Shown here one piece after another: positions 14,042 to 21,667 of a stretch of DNA of 23,151 nucleotides. Source of the DNA: JBBSOW01 sp038259365 (lineage in GTDB: Bacteria > Actinomycetota > Actinomycetes > Propionibacteriales > Propionibacteriaceae); NCBI GenBank assembly GCA_038259365.1, contig JBBSOW010000047.1, forward strand, positions 1 through 23,151. Direction: 5' to 3'. Under the pieces are notes generated by a model that worked only from the letters and a program-made list of their open reading frames with translations, made no database searches and was not told the DNA's origin. The translations under genes were made by a program, and so were the position numbers. How positions within the stretch are numbered: position 1 is the first letter of the stretch; each line of letters opens with the position of its first letter.

Positions 14042-14047
14042 TAGCCT
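14042..14047 (+). promoter_or_regulatory. Probable -10 box of a leaderless mRNA for the yciI-like gene
   Basis: TAGCCT ends exactly 6 bases before the ATG at 14054, the same spacing as at the AAA ATPase gene. No ribosome site precedes the ATG. Confidence 0.5.
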
Positions 14048-14053
14048 GAAGCC

Positions 14054-14335
14054 ATGTTTGCACTTCAGCTCGCCTTCGACGACAACCCAGAGCGGTTGAC
14101 CTACCGTGCCGCGCACCGTGAGCACATTCTCGCCGCCGCCGAACAGGGCGCCGTACTCGGGGGCGGCCCGTACGCCGACGGGAGGGGCGCTCTGGTCATC
14201 CTCACCGCCGCCACGCGGGCCGAAGCCGACGCCTTCGTCGCCGACGACCCCTACTACAGCGCTCCCGGGGTCACGGTGGTCTCACTGCGCGAATGGGACG
14301 TCGTCACCCGCCACCCCGCCATTGCTTCGCTCTAG
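14054..14335 (+). CDS. YciI-like protein (YCII domain)
   Basis: A 93-residue ferredoxin-like-fold protein. Family marks are the opening FALQLAF, RAAHREHILAAAEQGAVLGGGPY (residues 18-40) with a conserved His in HREHI, and ADDPYYSAPGV (residues 63-73) with the Asp-Pro pair. YciI-like proteins are small dimeric enzymes or enzyme-like proteins; related domains act on small cyclic substrates, but the role of this one is unknown. Cytoplasmic. It is divergent from tRNA-Leu and lies 98 bp upstream of fhaA on the same strand. It is probably translated without a leader. In other actinobacteria small YCII genes also occur as single units, so no operon role is claimed. Confidence 0.88.
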   Translation: MFALQLAFDDNPERLTYRAAHREHILAAAEQGAVLGGGPYADGRGALVILTAATRAEADAFVADDPYYSAPGVTVVSLREWDVVTRHPAIASL

Positions 14336-14374
14336 CCGCCGTTACCCGGTTGCGACGCCGTGCGCGGGCGAGGC

Positions 14375-14405
14375 TTCGACGCAACTCCTGCTCGCCGCAT
14401 AGGAT
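14375..14405 (+). promoter_or_regulatory. Candidate promoter of the fhaA-pknB operon
   Basis: TTCGAC (14375-14380) and TAGGAT (14400-14405) are separated by 19 bases, slightly long for a sigma-70-type promoter. Transcription would start near 14412 and leave a short leader with the AAGGGGGG ribosome site before ATG 14434. No promoter is obvious further down the operon. Confidence 0.45.
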
Positions 14406-14433
14406 CGAGGAGGTCTAGATCTCGAAGGGGGGC

Positions 14434-15147
14434 ATGATGGGTGCATTCAACAGGATCGAGAAGCGCCTCGAGGGCGTGGTGAACGGCGTTTTCGCGCGCG
14501 CTTTCAAGGGCGACGTTCAACCCGTCGAAATCGCCGCACGACTCACCAAGGAACTCGATAGCGAGGCCAAGCTGCTCTCGCGCGATCGGCGTTTGGTTCC
14601 GAACGAGTTCGTCGTCGGCCTCTCCCAAGCCGATTACGATCAGCTGATGCCCTATGGGAAGACGCTCACCGGGGAGCTGATCCCCGAGCTGCGATCACAC
14701 GCCTCCAGCCAGGGCTACGTGTTCAACGGCCCGATCATGATCCATTACGACCTGGTGGAGAAGCTGCCCACCGGCAAGTTCACCGTCTCCTCGGAGGCCG
14801 TCGCGGGAGTGGAGAGCGACGACACCCCCTCGACCACCTCGATCAACCGAGCCCAGCTGGTCCTCGAGGTCAACGGCATGCGGCACCCGCTCACACCGCC
14901 GGGGCTCACCATCGGCCGCGGTTCGGAGGCCGATCTGCGGATCTCCGATCCCGGCATCTCCCGCAAGCACGCCGAGATCACCGTTGCCCAACGCGGCGAC
15001 CAACTCGACGTCTCCATCGCCGACCTGGGCTCCACCAACGGCATCGTGGTGAACGGAAACCGTGTCCGGCACGCCGTGCTGGGTGAGGGTTCGCGCATCG
15101 AAATCGGCGGCACCCGGATGTTGGTTCACGCGCCCGCGGGCCGCTGA
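14434..15147 (+). CDS. fhaA: FhaA: DUF3662 and FHA domain phosphothreonine-binding protein
   Basis: A 237-residue cytoplasmic adaptor. The N-terminal DUF3662 domain (about 1-125) begins GAFNRIEKRLEGVVNGVFAR. A short Ser/Thr-containing linker (about 125-140) leads to a C-terminal FHA domain (about 141-235) with IGRGSEADL (160-168), SRKHAEI (176-182) and LGSTNGIVVNG (198-208), the residues that bind phosphothreonine. In mycobacteria FhaA is a PknB substrate and binds the phosphorylated pseudokinase domain of MviN, restraining peptidoglycan synthesis. Mycobacterial FhaA is about 527 residues with a long linker, so this one is compact. The start is ATG 14434 (or 14437), after AAGGGGGG. Its stop overlaps the fhaB start by one base (TGATG), making it the first gene of a six-gene operon. 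Confidence 0.93.
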   Translation: MMGAFNRIEKRLEGVVNGVFARAFKGDVQPVEIAARLTKELDSEAKLLSRDRRLVPNEFVVGLSQADYDQLMPYGKTLTGELIPELRSHASSQGYVFNGPIMIHYDLVEKLPTGKFTVSSEAVAGVESDDTPSTTSINRAQLVLEVNGMRHPLTPPGLTIGRGSEADLRISDPGISRKHAEITVAQRGDQLDVSIADLGSTNGIVVNGNRVRHAVLGEGSRIEIGGTRMLVHAPAGR

Positions 15148-15620
15148 TGAGTGAACTCGCCATCACCCTGGTCAAGGTGGGCTTCTTGGCGCTGCTGTGG
15201 ATCTTCATCCTCTCGGCGGTCTCGGTGATCCGCTCCGACATGTTCGGCAAGACCCTGCAGGCCTCGGAGGTGCCGCAGCAGCTCGAGCCGGTCAAGCCCG
15301 GGCGTCGCACGCGTCGTCAACAGAACCGACCCACCCGGTTGGTGCTGACAAACGGGCCGAACGCGGGATTCGCCGCCGATCTCAGCGGCGGGGTGGTCAT
15401 CATCGGACGCTCCAGCGACTGCGGCATCATCCTCGACGACGACTACGTCTCCACTAGGCACGCCCAGGTCCTCGCCGATGGACAGGGCGGCTACTACGTC
15501 GAAGACCTCGGCTCCACCAACGGCACCTACGTCGACGGGCGGCGGATCAGCGCCGCGACGACGGTGACCACCGCAGAATCCATCCGCATCGGGCGAACCG
15601 TGATGCAGTTGGAACTGTGA
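15147..15620 (+). CDS. fhaB: FhaB/FipA: membrane-anchored FHA domain protein
   Basis: A 157-residue protein, about the size of mycobacterial FhaB (155). One membrane segment (about residues 7-27) is followed by a basic linker (PGRRTRRQQNRP) and a C-terminal FHA domain with IGRSSDCGI, STRHAQV and LGSTNGTYVDG, all the phosphothreonine-binding elements. In mycobacteria it is phosphorylated by the PknA/PknB kinases and helps assemble the division machinery. Start and stop codons overlap by one base with both neighbours (TGATG at 15145-15149 and at 15618-15622), so translation is coupled. Confidence 0.93.
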   Translation: MSELAITLVKVGFLALLWIFILSAVSVIRSDMFGKTLQASEVPQQLEPVKPGRRTRRQQNRPTRLVLTNGPNAGFAADLSGGVVIIGRSSDCGIILDDDYVSTRHAQVLADGQGGYYVEDLGSTNGTYVDGRRISAATTVTTAESIRIGRTVMQLEL

Positions 15621-17002
15621 TGGCTCTCCGGTTGCGTTCGGTGGCTCATTCCGAGATTGGCCTGGTTCGCAAGAACAACCAGGACTCCGGCTTCACCAGC
15701 GACCAGTTTTTGATGGTGGCCGACGGCATGGGCGGCGCCGCCGCCGGAGACCTGGCCTCCGCTGTCGCTGTGCACGAAGTTCGCAAGCTCCAGACCGAGC
15801 AGGAATCCAGCGGGAAGTCGATCGCTGGCCAGGACATGGTGGAGGTGTTGGCCGGAGTCGTCTCCCGCGCCAACGACACGATTGCCGATCTCATCGATCA
15901 AGATCCCGCGCTCGAAGGCATGGGCACCACCGTCACCGCCGCCATGTTCGACGGCAACCAGCTGGCGCTCGTGCACATCGGCGACTCGCGGGCCTACCTG
16001 TTGCGAGACGGCGTGCTGAGCCGGCTCACCCACGATCACTCCTGGGTGCAGTCGCTCATCGACGAAGGCCGCATCACCGAGGACGAGGCGCACTACCACC
16101 CGCATCGCTCGTTGCTGCTCAAGGTGCTCAACGGTCAACCGGTCAACGAACCCGATCTCAAGCTCATCGACGTCCGGGCCGGGGATCGGTTGCTGCTGTG
16201 CAGCGACGGCCTGTGCGGGCTCGTGGACGACGAGGCACTCAGCGACGATCTCAACGGGAGCCTGGATCAGACCCTCACCGCCCTCATCCGCGACGCCCAC
16301 TCGGCCGGCGGCATCGACAACATCACCATCGTCTTGGCCGACGTGCTCGACGACTCCGACGGGGCGGCCACGGAGGTCGAGGTGCTCGGCGCCGCCGCCC
16401 TGCACAGGGCGCCTTCGAGCGCCGAGCCGACGCACCGCCTCGACCAGGCTGGCGGGGACGTCCCACCGGCGTCGGTGGAGTCCGCCGCCCGGCCCGTCGG
16501 CGCCGCCTCCCGGGCCGCCCTCGGCACCCAAGGCGGTGAAGAACACCGCTACGCCCTTTCCCAGCTCCCCTCCGGCCGCCGGCGAGCCGCCAAGGGGTTC
16601 GGCATCGGCCTGCTCGTGCTGGCGATCGTCGCCGCCCTGCTGGGCGGCGGCTACGCGTGGTCGCGCACCCAGTTTTTCGTCGGAGCATCACCTGATGACA
16701 AGGTGGCCATCTTTCGCGGCCTCAACGAGGGCGTGATGGGATTGTCGCTCGGCGAGGTCTTCGAGGTGCAGCCGACCCAGATCGCCGACCTGCCGCCCTT
16801 CTACCAAGAGCAGCTCCGCGCGGGAATCGACTCTGCCGACCTCGACGGGGCGCGCCAGACCGTCGACGAGTTGCGCGTGCTTTCCGAGGGTTGCATCGCT
16901 CAACGCGAGAAACGCGCTCGCGCCACTACCGCACCCAAGCCGCCCGCGTCGCCCTCGCCCGAGTCCGTGCCGGCGCCGCCGTCTACCGACGAGAGGTGCT
17001 GA
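15620..17002 (+). CDS. pstP: PstP: PP2C-type Ser/Thr protein phosphatase
   Basis: A 460-residue membrane phosphatase that dephosphorylates PknB and its substrates. The catalytic domain (1-240) has the PP2C metal motifs: VADGMGG (D35, G36), HIGDSRA (D122), CSDGLCG (D196) and GGIDNITIV (D233). A linker (about 245-320) leads to a basic cluster and one membrane helix (about 327-345), then an extracellular region (about 350-430) and a Pro/Ser/Thr-rich end. Mycobacterial PstP has the same plan at about 514 residues. The start is ATG 15620, overlapping the fhaB TGA by one base; GTG 15617 just before it is possible but less likely. Its own TGA overlaps the rodA ATG. Confidence 0.95.
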   Translation: MALRLRSVAHSEIGLVRKNNQDSGFTSDQFLMVADGMGGAAAGDLASAVAVHEVRKLQTEQESSGKSIAGQDMVEVLAGVVSRANDTIADLIDQDPALEGMGTTVTAAMFDGNQLALVHIGDSRAYLLRDGVLSRLTHDHSWVQSLIDEGRITEDEAHYHPHRSLLLKVLNGQPVNEPDLKLIDVRAGDRLLLCSDGLCGLVDDEALSDDLNGSLDQTLTALIRDAHSAGGIDNITIVLADVLDDSDGAATEVEVLGAAALHRAPSSAEPTHRLDQAGGDVPPASVESAARPVGAASRAALGTQGGEEHRYALSQLPSGRRRAAKGFGIGLLVLAIVAALLGGGYAWSRTQFFVGASPDDKVAIFRGLNEGVMGLSLGEVFEVQPTQIADLPPFYQEQLRAGIDSADLDGARQTVDELRVLSEGCIAQREKRARATTAPKPPASPSPESVPAPPSTDERC

Positions 17003-18387
17003 TGTCTGAGTCCGCCGCCGGCGTCGTCATCGCCTATCGCAAGCGCCGCAACGTCGAGCTCGTCATGATCGGTTTCGCGCTGGCGCTGGGCTTTGGCGCC
17101 TACGCCCTGACCTACCTCAACAACGACGAATTACCGCCCGAGAACTGGCCCATCGTGGCGGGAGTCTGGGTCGCTTTGGGCATCGCCGCCCACGTCGTCG
17201 TGCGGGTTCGCCTGCCCTACGCCGATCCGCTGCTGTTGCCGTGCGTGTTGCTGCTCAACGGTCTGGGCCTGGCCATGATCAACCGCATCGATCTCATTCC
17301 GGATCCGGTGCGCCACGACGCCCGACAACAGCTGCTGTGGACCGTGTTGGGAGTCGGCCTGATGATCGGCGTCGCCGTGTTCATCCGTGATCACCGCCCG
17401 CTGCAGAAGTTCACCTATTCGCTCGGGCTGGTGGGTTTGGCGCTGCTCATGCTGCCGCTGGTTCCCGGCCTGGGGCAAGAGATCAACGGATCGAGGATCT
17501 GGATCTCGTTGGCCGGCTTCTCCTTCCAGCCCTCCGAGGCCGCCAAAGTCGTCTTGGCGATCGCCTTTGCGTCCTACCTGGTGGAGAAGCGGGACGTTCT
17601 CGCCCTCGCCGGGCTGCGCTTCTTGGGCATCGATCTGCCGCGGGCCCGTGATCTCGGCCCCATCCTGGTCGTCTGGGCGCTGTGCATGGCGATCCTGGTG
17701 TGGCAGACCGATTTGGGCACCTCGCTGCTGTTCTTCGGGCTGTTCGTCACGATGCTCTACGTCGCCACCCAGCGGCCCGGCTGGCCGATCCTGGGCGGGC
17801 TGCTGTTCGCCGCCGGAGGCGTCGGGGCCTACTTCTTCGCCGGGCACGTGCGCGTGCGCGTCAGCGCCTGGCTCGATCCCTTCTCCAACTACGACCAGAA
17901 CCTGCAGATCATCTCGGCCCAGTTCGGCTTCGCCTCGGGCGGCCTGATCGGCACCGGCATGGGGTTGGGGCGCCCCGGTTTGACCCCGCTGGCCAAGAGC
18001 GACTTCATCTCCGCCGCCATCGGCGAGGAACTCGGCGTCGCGGGCCTGATGGCCATCATCTTGGTCTACGGCCTGCTCATCGAGCGAGGTCTGCGGGCCG
18101 CCCTAGCCGCTCGTGAGCCGTTCGGCAAGCTGTTGGCGGCCGGTCTGTCCTTCGTGTTCGCCGTCCAGGTGTTCGCCATCATCGGCGGGGTGACGCGGCT
18201 GCTTCCCCTTACCGGGTTGACGACGCCGTTCATGTCTCAAGGTGGCAGTTCCATGGTCTCCAACTGGGTGATCATCGGGTTGTTGTTGGTGATCAGCCAT
18301 CAGGTGCGCAAGCCGGCGGCGCTGAGCGAGGACGTTGCCTGGGATCAGGACAAGACCCAAGTGATCCATCTGAGCGGGAGCCGTTGA
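17002..18387 (+). CDS. rodA: RodA/FtsW-family (SEDS) peptidoglycan glycosyltransferase
   Basis: A 461-residue polytopic protein with about 12 membrane helices. SEDS proteins polymerise lipid II into glycan strands and work with a class B penicillin-binding protein, here the next gene. Family segments include NGSRIWISLAGFSFQPSEAA, WQTDLGTSLLFFGLFVTMLY, the large loop with ARVSAW-like RVRVSAWLDPF and QIISAQFGFASGG, then KSDFISAAIGEELGVAG (Asp334), and the C-terminal GLTTPFMSQGGSSM. The frame is open upstream to 16891, but ATG 17002 is the natural start: it overlaps the pstP stop by one base with GAGAGGTG just before it. Position between pstP and pbpA matches the mycobacterial cluster. Confidence 0.95.
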   Translation: MSESAAGVVIAYRKRRNVELVMIGFALALGFGAYALTYLNNDELPPENWPIVAGVWVALGIAAHVVVRVRLPYADPLLLPCVLLLNGLGLAMINRIDLIPDPVRHDARQQLLWTVLGVGLMIGVAVFIRDHRPLQKFTYSLGLVGLALLMLPLVPGLGQEINGSRIWISLAGFSFQPSEAAKVVLAIAFASYLVEKRDVLALAGLRFLGIDLPRARDLGPILVVWALCMAILVWQTDLGTSLLFFGLFVTMLYVATQRPGWPILGGLLFAAGGVGAYFFAGHVRVRVSAWLDPFSNYDQNLQIISAQFGFASGGLIGTGMGLGRPGLTPLAKSDFISAAIGEELGVAGLMAIILVYGLLIERGLRAALAAREPFGKLLAAGLSFVFAVQVFAIIGGVTRLLPLTGLTTPFMSQGGSSMVSNWVIIGLLLVISHQVRKPAALSEDVAWDQDKTQVIHLSGSR

Positions 18388-19824
18388 ATGAACGGACCCA
18401 TTCGCCGCATCGCCGTCATCGCCATGCTGATGATCGGCGCGTTGCTGATCAACTCCACCTACCTGATCACCTTCAAACAGGACTCGCTGAACGCCAACCC
18501 GCAGAACCGCCGGGTGCGCGACGCCGAGTTCGCCCAAGATCGCGGCTCGATCCTCGTGGGTGACACCCAGATCGCCCAGAGCGTGCCGAGCAAGGATCGG
18601 TTCAAGTTCCAGCGCACGTACTCCCCCGGGGAAAGCTACGCCCACATCACCGGCTGGTACTCCTACGACCATGCGCGCTCGGGGTTGGAAGCCAGCCACA
18701 ACACCGAACTCGCCGGCACCGACGATTCGCTGTTCGTGCGTCGGATCGCCGATCTGGTGAGCGGGGAGACGCCCAAGGGCGCCAGCATCGAGACCACGAT
18801 CAACGCCAAGGCCCAGCAGGCCGCCGTCGAGGGACTCGGCCAAACCAAGGGCGCCGTGGTGGCCCTGAACCCCAAGACCGGGGCCATCTTGGCCCTGGTC
18901 TCCCAGCCCACCTACGATCCCAACGACATCGCCAGTCACGACATCAAGAAGGCGAACAAGGCCTACCGGCGGCTGACGAAGGACCCGGACAACCCCCTGA
19001 CCAACCGAGCCACCCGAGAGATCTATCCGCCCGGATCCACGTTCAAGCTCGTCACCGCCGCGGCAGCGCTCGAATCGGGCCTGGAGCCGGATTCGCGCCA
19101 GAAATCCCCCGCCCGTTACAAGCTTCCGGGCACCAATACCTTCCTCACCAACGACTCCGCCTGCGGAGGAGACAACGTCACCCTCGATCAGGCGTTGCGG
19201 GTGTCGTGCAACACCGCCTTCGCCAGCCTGGGCGTGAAGCTGGGCGACGAGGCCTTGCGCGCCCAGGCGGAGAAGTTCGGCTTCGGCACCAGGCCGTTGA
19301 GCGATCTCGACTCGGCCCCCAGCAAGTTCGGCGACGACCTGAACCAGGCTCAGACCGCGCTCAGCGCAATCGGCCAGTTCGACGTGGCGACGACTCCGCT
19401 GCAGATGGCGATGGTCACCGCCGGCATCGCCAACGACGGGATCGTCATGGAGCCCTACCTGGTGTCCTCGGTCCGCGCCCCCAACCTCAGCACCATCTCC
19501 AAGCACCGCGATCGCCAACTGGGCCGGGCGCTGAGCGCGGCCAACGCCCGAAAGCTCCAACAGATGATGGTCAACGTCGTCGATTCCGGAACCGGTGTCA
19601 ACGGCCAGATACCCGGCGTGAAGGTCGGCGGCAAGACCGGTACGGCCCAGACCGCGCCCGAGAACCCGCCGTACGCGTGGTTCGTCTCGATGGCGCCAGC
19701 CGAGGATGCCGAGGTGGCCGTCGCCGTGTTCATCGAAGAAGCCAACATCGCCCGAAGCGACATCGCGGGCGGCAGGCTGGCCGCTCCGATTGCGCGCTCG
19801 GTGATGCAGGCGGTGTTGGGATGA
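18388..19824 (+). CDS. pbpA: PbpA: class B penicillin-binding protein (transpeptidase)
   Basis: A 478-residue membrane-anchored transpeptidase that crosslinks peptidoglycan. One N-terminal membrane helix (about 8-28) is followed by a short dimerisation or pedestal domain (about 30-150) and the transpeptidase domain (about 155-478) with all three active-site motifs: S217-T-F-K220, S273-C-N and K416-T-G-T-A. The Ser-Cys-Asn form of the second motif is within the normal range for actinobacterial PbpA. It starts the base after the rodA stop, with GGGAG inside the rodA end, and should form a pair with RodA. Mycobacterial PbpA is a PknB-regulated division or elongation enzyme of about 491 residues. 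Confidence 0.95.
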   Translation: MNGPIRRIAVIAMLMIGALLINSTYLITFKQDSLNANPQNRRVRDAEFAQDRGSILVGDTQIAQSVPSKDRFKFQRTYSPGESYAHITGWYSYDHARSGLEASHNTELAGTDDSLFVRRIADLVSGETPKGASIETTINAKAQQAAVEGLGQTKGAVVALNPKTGAILALVSQPTYDPNDIASHDIKKANKAYRRLTKDPDNPLTNRATREIYPPGSTFKLVTAAAALESGLEPDSRQKSPARYKLPGTNTFLTNDSACGGDNVTLDQALRVSCNTAFASLGVKLGDEALRAQAEKFGFGTRPLSDLDSAPSKFGDDLNQAQTALSAIGQFDVATTPLQMAMVTAGIANDGIVMEPYLVSSVRAPNLSTISKHRDRQLGRALSAANARKLQQMMVNVVDSGTGVNGQIPGVKVGGKTGTAQTAPENPPYAWFVSMAPAEDAEVAVAVFIEEANIARSDIAGGRLAAPIARSVMQAVLG

Positions 19825-19840
19825 CGAAGGGATCTCGATC

Positions 19841-21667
19841 ATGACAGACCCGAACACCCTCGGCGGTCGCTACGAACTCGCGGGCACGCTGGGACGAGGT
19901 GGGATGGCCGAGGTACGCCGGGCCACCGATACGCGGTTGGGCCGCGAGGTGGCGGTCAAGCAGCTGCGCGTCGATCTGGCCGGCGACCCGACGTTCCAGG
20001 CCCGTTTCCGGCGCGAGGCGCAGGCCTCCGCCGGGTTGAACCACCCCAACATCGTCGCCGTCTACGACACCGGCGAGCAGCTCGACGCCGCCAGCGGTAT
20101 CGAGATCCCCTACATCGTGATGGAGCTCATCGAGGGGCAAACGCTGCGCGACGTGCTCCGCGATGGCCGCAAGCTCCTGCCCGAGCGGGCGCTGGAGATC
20201 ACCCAGGGCGTCCTCGAAGCGCTCGGTTACAGCCACAAGGCCGGGATCGTGCACCGCGACATCAAGCCCGCCAACGTGATGCTCACTCCCACGGGCGCCA
20301 TCAAGGTGATGGACTTCGGCATCGCCCGCGCCGTGGCCGACACCTCCGCGACGATGACCCAAACCGCCGCCGTCATCGGCACCGCCCAGTACCTGTCCCC
20401 CGAGCAGGCGCGCGGGGAGACCGTCGATGCTCGCAGCGACATCTACTCCGCCGGCTGCCTGCTCTACGAGCTGCTCGTCGGCCGCCCACCGTTCGTCGGG
20501 GATTCCCCGGTCAGCGTCGCCTACCAGCACGTGCGCGAGGCCCCCGTGCCGCCCAGCACCCACGATCCGATGATCACCCCGGACATGGACGCGATCGTGC
20601 TCAAGTCGCTCGCCAAGAGCGCCGACGACCGCTACCCCTCGGCCCGCGACATGCGCGACGACATCGCGCGGTTGCTCTCGGGCCACGCCGTCACCGCGAT
20701 GCTGCCCGCCGCAGCGGCCATGCCTCCGGCGACCACGCAGCAACCGGCGCCGATGCTGACGCCGTCGACGACATTCTTCGAGCCTGAGCCCCCCGGCGAA
20801 CCGGAGAATCCGGAGTTCGCCGAGGACGAGGAAGAGCCCGCAGAGAAGAGCCGCACAGGGCTGTGGATCCTGCTCATCGGGCTGACCCTCGTGGTGTTGG
20901 GGCTGGCCGCCTGGGGACTGACGTTCATTCTCAACCCCGGCGCCACGCCCTCCGCCTCCCCGACCCCTAGCGTGGTGATGAAGACCGTTCCGGACGTGCT
21001 CAAGGTCAGCCAGAGCGTCGCCACCGAGAAGTTGCAGGCCCAAGGCTTCACCGTCGAGGTCACCGAGATCCGCGAAGCCGACAAGTCCACGCTGGGCAAG
21101 GTGACCGACCAGGACCCCCGCGGGGACACCGAAGCCGCGCAAGGATCGACCGTGACGATCACCGTGAACCTCGGCCCCAAGCAGGGCACTATTCCCGACG
21201 ACCTCGTCGGCGAGGATCGCGATGCGGTGCAGACGGCGCTGCGCGCCGCCGGCTTCACCAACATCAGCTTCGTCAAGGCCAGCCAAGAGCCGCCCGGCGC
21301 GGCCAAGGACGAAGTGACCAAGGTCGATCCGAGCGAGGGCTCGGATGCCAGTCTCGACACCGAGATCACCGTCACCTACGCCACGGGTCGTACCGAGGTG
21401 CCCGATTGGACCGGCTTCAGCAAGGACGCCGTGACCGGCGATGCGGACGCCCGCGGGCTCAACGTGAAGTTCAAGGACGCCTACAGCAGCAAGCCGAGCG
21501 GTACCGTCATCGCCACCACCCCCAAAGCGGGCACGAAGATCGACAAGGACCGCACCATCACCGTGACGCTCTCGCAGGGATCGAGCCCCACCCCGACACC
21601 CACCGAATCCGCGACCCCGAGCCCCTCCGGTTCGGCGAGCCCGACCCCGGGGTCTACGCCGACCTAG
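19841..21667 (+). CDS. pknB: PknB: receptor Ser/Thr protein kinase with three PASTA domains
   Basis: A 608-residue transmembrane kinase. The kinase domain (about 10-275) has GRGGMAEV, Lys40, HRDIKPANV (138-146), DFG (158-160) and SPEQ. Thr173 and Thr175 match the activation-loop sites Thr171 and Thr173 of mycobacterial PknB. An acidic juxtamembrane stretch (EDEEEPAEK) precedes the membrane helix (about 340-364). Outside are three PASTA repeats (about 382-446, 449-514 and 518-580), one fewer than in mycobacteria, then a Ser/Thr/Pro tail. PASTA domains bind muropeptides or lipid II and couple wall state to phosphorylation of targets such as FhaA and FhaB. It starts 16 bp after pbpA with AAGGGA upstream. 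Its TAG stop shares CTAG with the convergent gene. No separate pknA is present between pbpA and pknB. Confidence 0.96.
   Translation: MTDPNTLGGRYELAGTLGRGGMAEVRRATDTRLGREVAVKQLRVDLAGDPTFQARFRREAQASAGLNHPNIVAVYDTGEQLDAASGIEIPYIVMELIEGQTLRDVLRDGRKLLPERALEITQGVLEALGYSHKAGIVHRDIKPANVMLTPTGAIKVMDFGIARAVADTSATMTQTAAVIGTAQYLSPEQARGETVDARSDIYSAGCLLYELLVGRPPFVGDSPVSVAYQHVREAPVPPSTHDPMITPDMDAIVLKSLAKSADDRYPSARDMRDDIARLLSGHAVTAMLPAAAAMPPATTQQPAPMLTPSTTFFEPEPPGEPENPEFAEDEEEPAEKSRTGLWILLIGLTLVVLGLAAWGLTFILNPGATPSASPTPSVVMKTVPDVLKVSQSVATEKLQAQGFTVEVTEIREADKSTLGKVTDQDPRGDTEAAQGSTVTITVNLGPKQGTIPDDLVGEDRDAVQTALRAAGFTNISFVKASQEPPGAAKDEVTKVDPSEGSDASLDTEITVTYATGRTEVPDWTGFSKDAVTGDADARGLNVKFKDAYSSKPSGTVIATTPKAGTKIDKDRTITVTLSQGSSPTPTPTESATPSPSGSASPTPGSTPT

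Noticed and set aside
18103..21286. Long minus-strand frames opposite rodA, pbpA and pknB
   Set aside because: They are antisense shadows of well-supported genes with full catalytic motifs.
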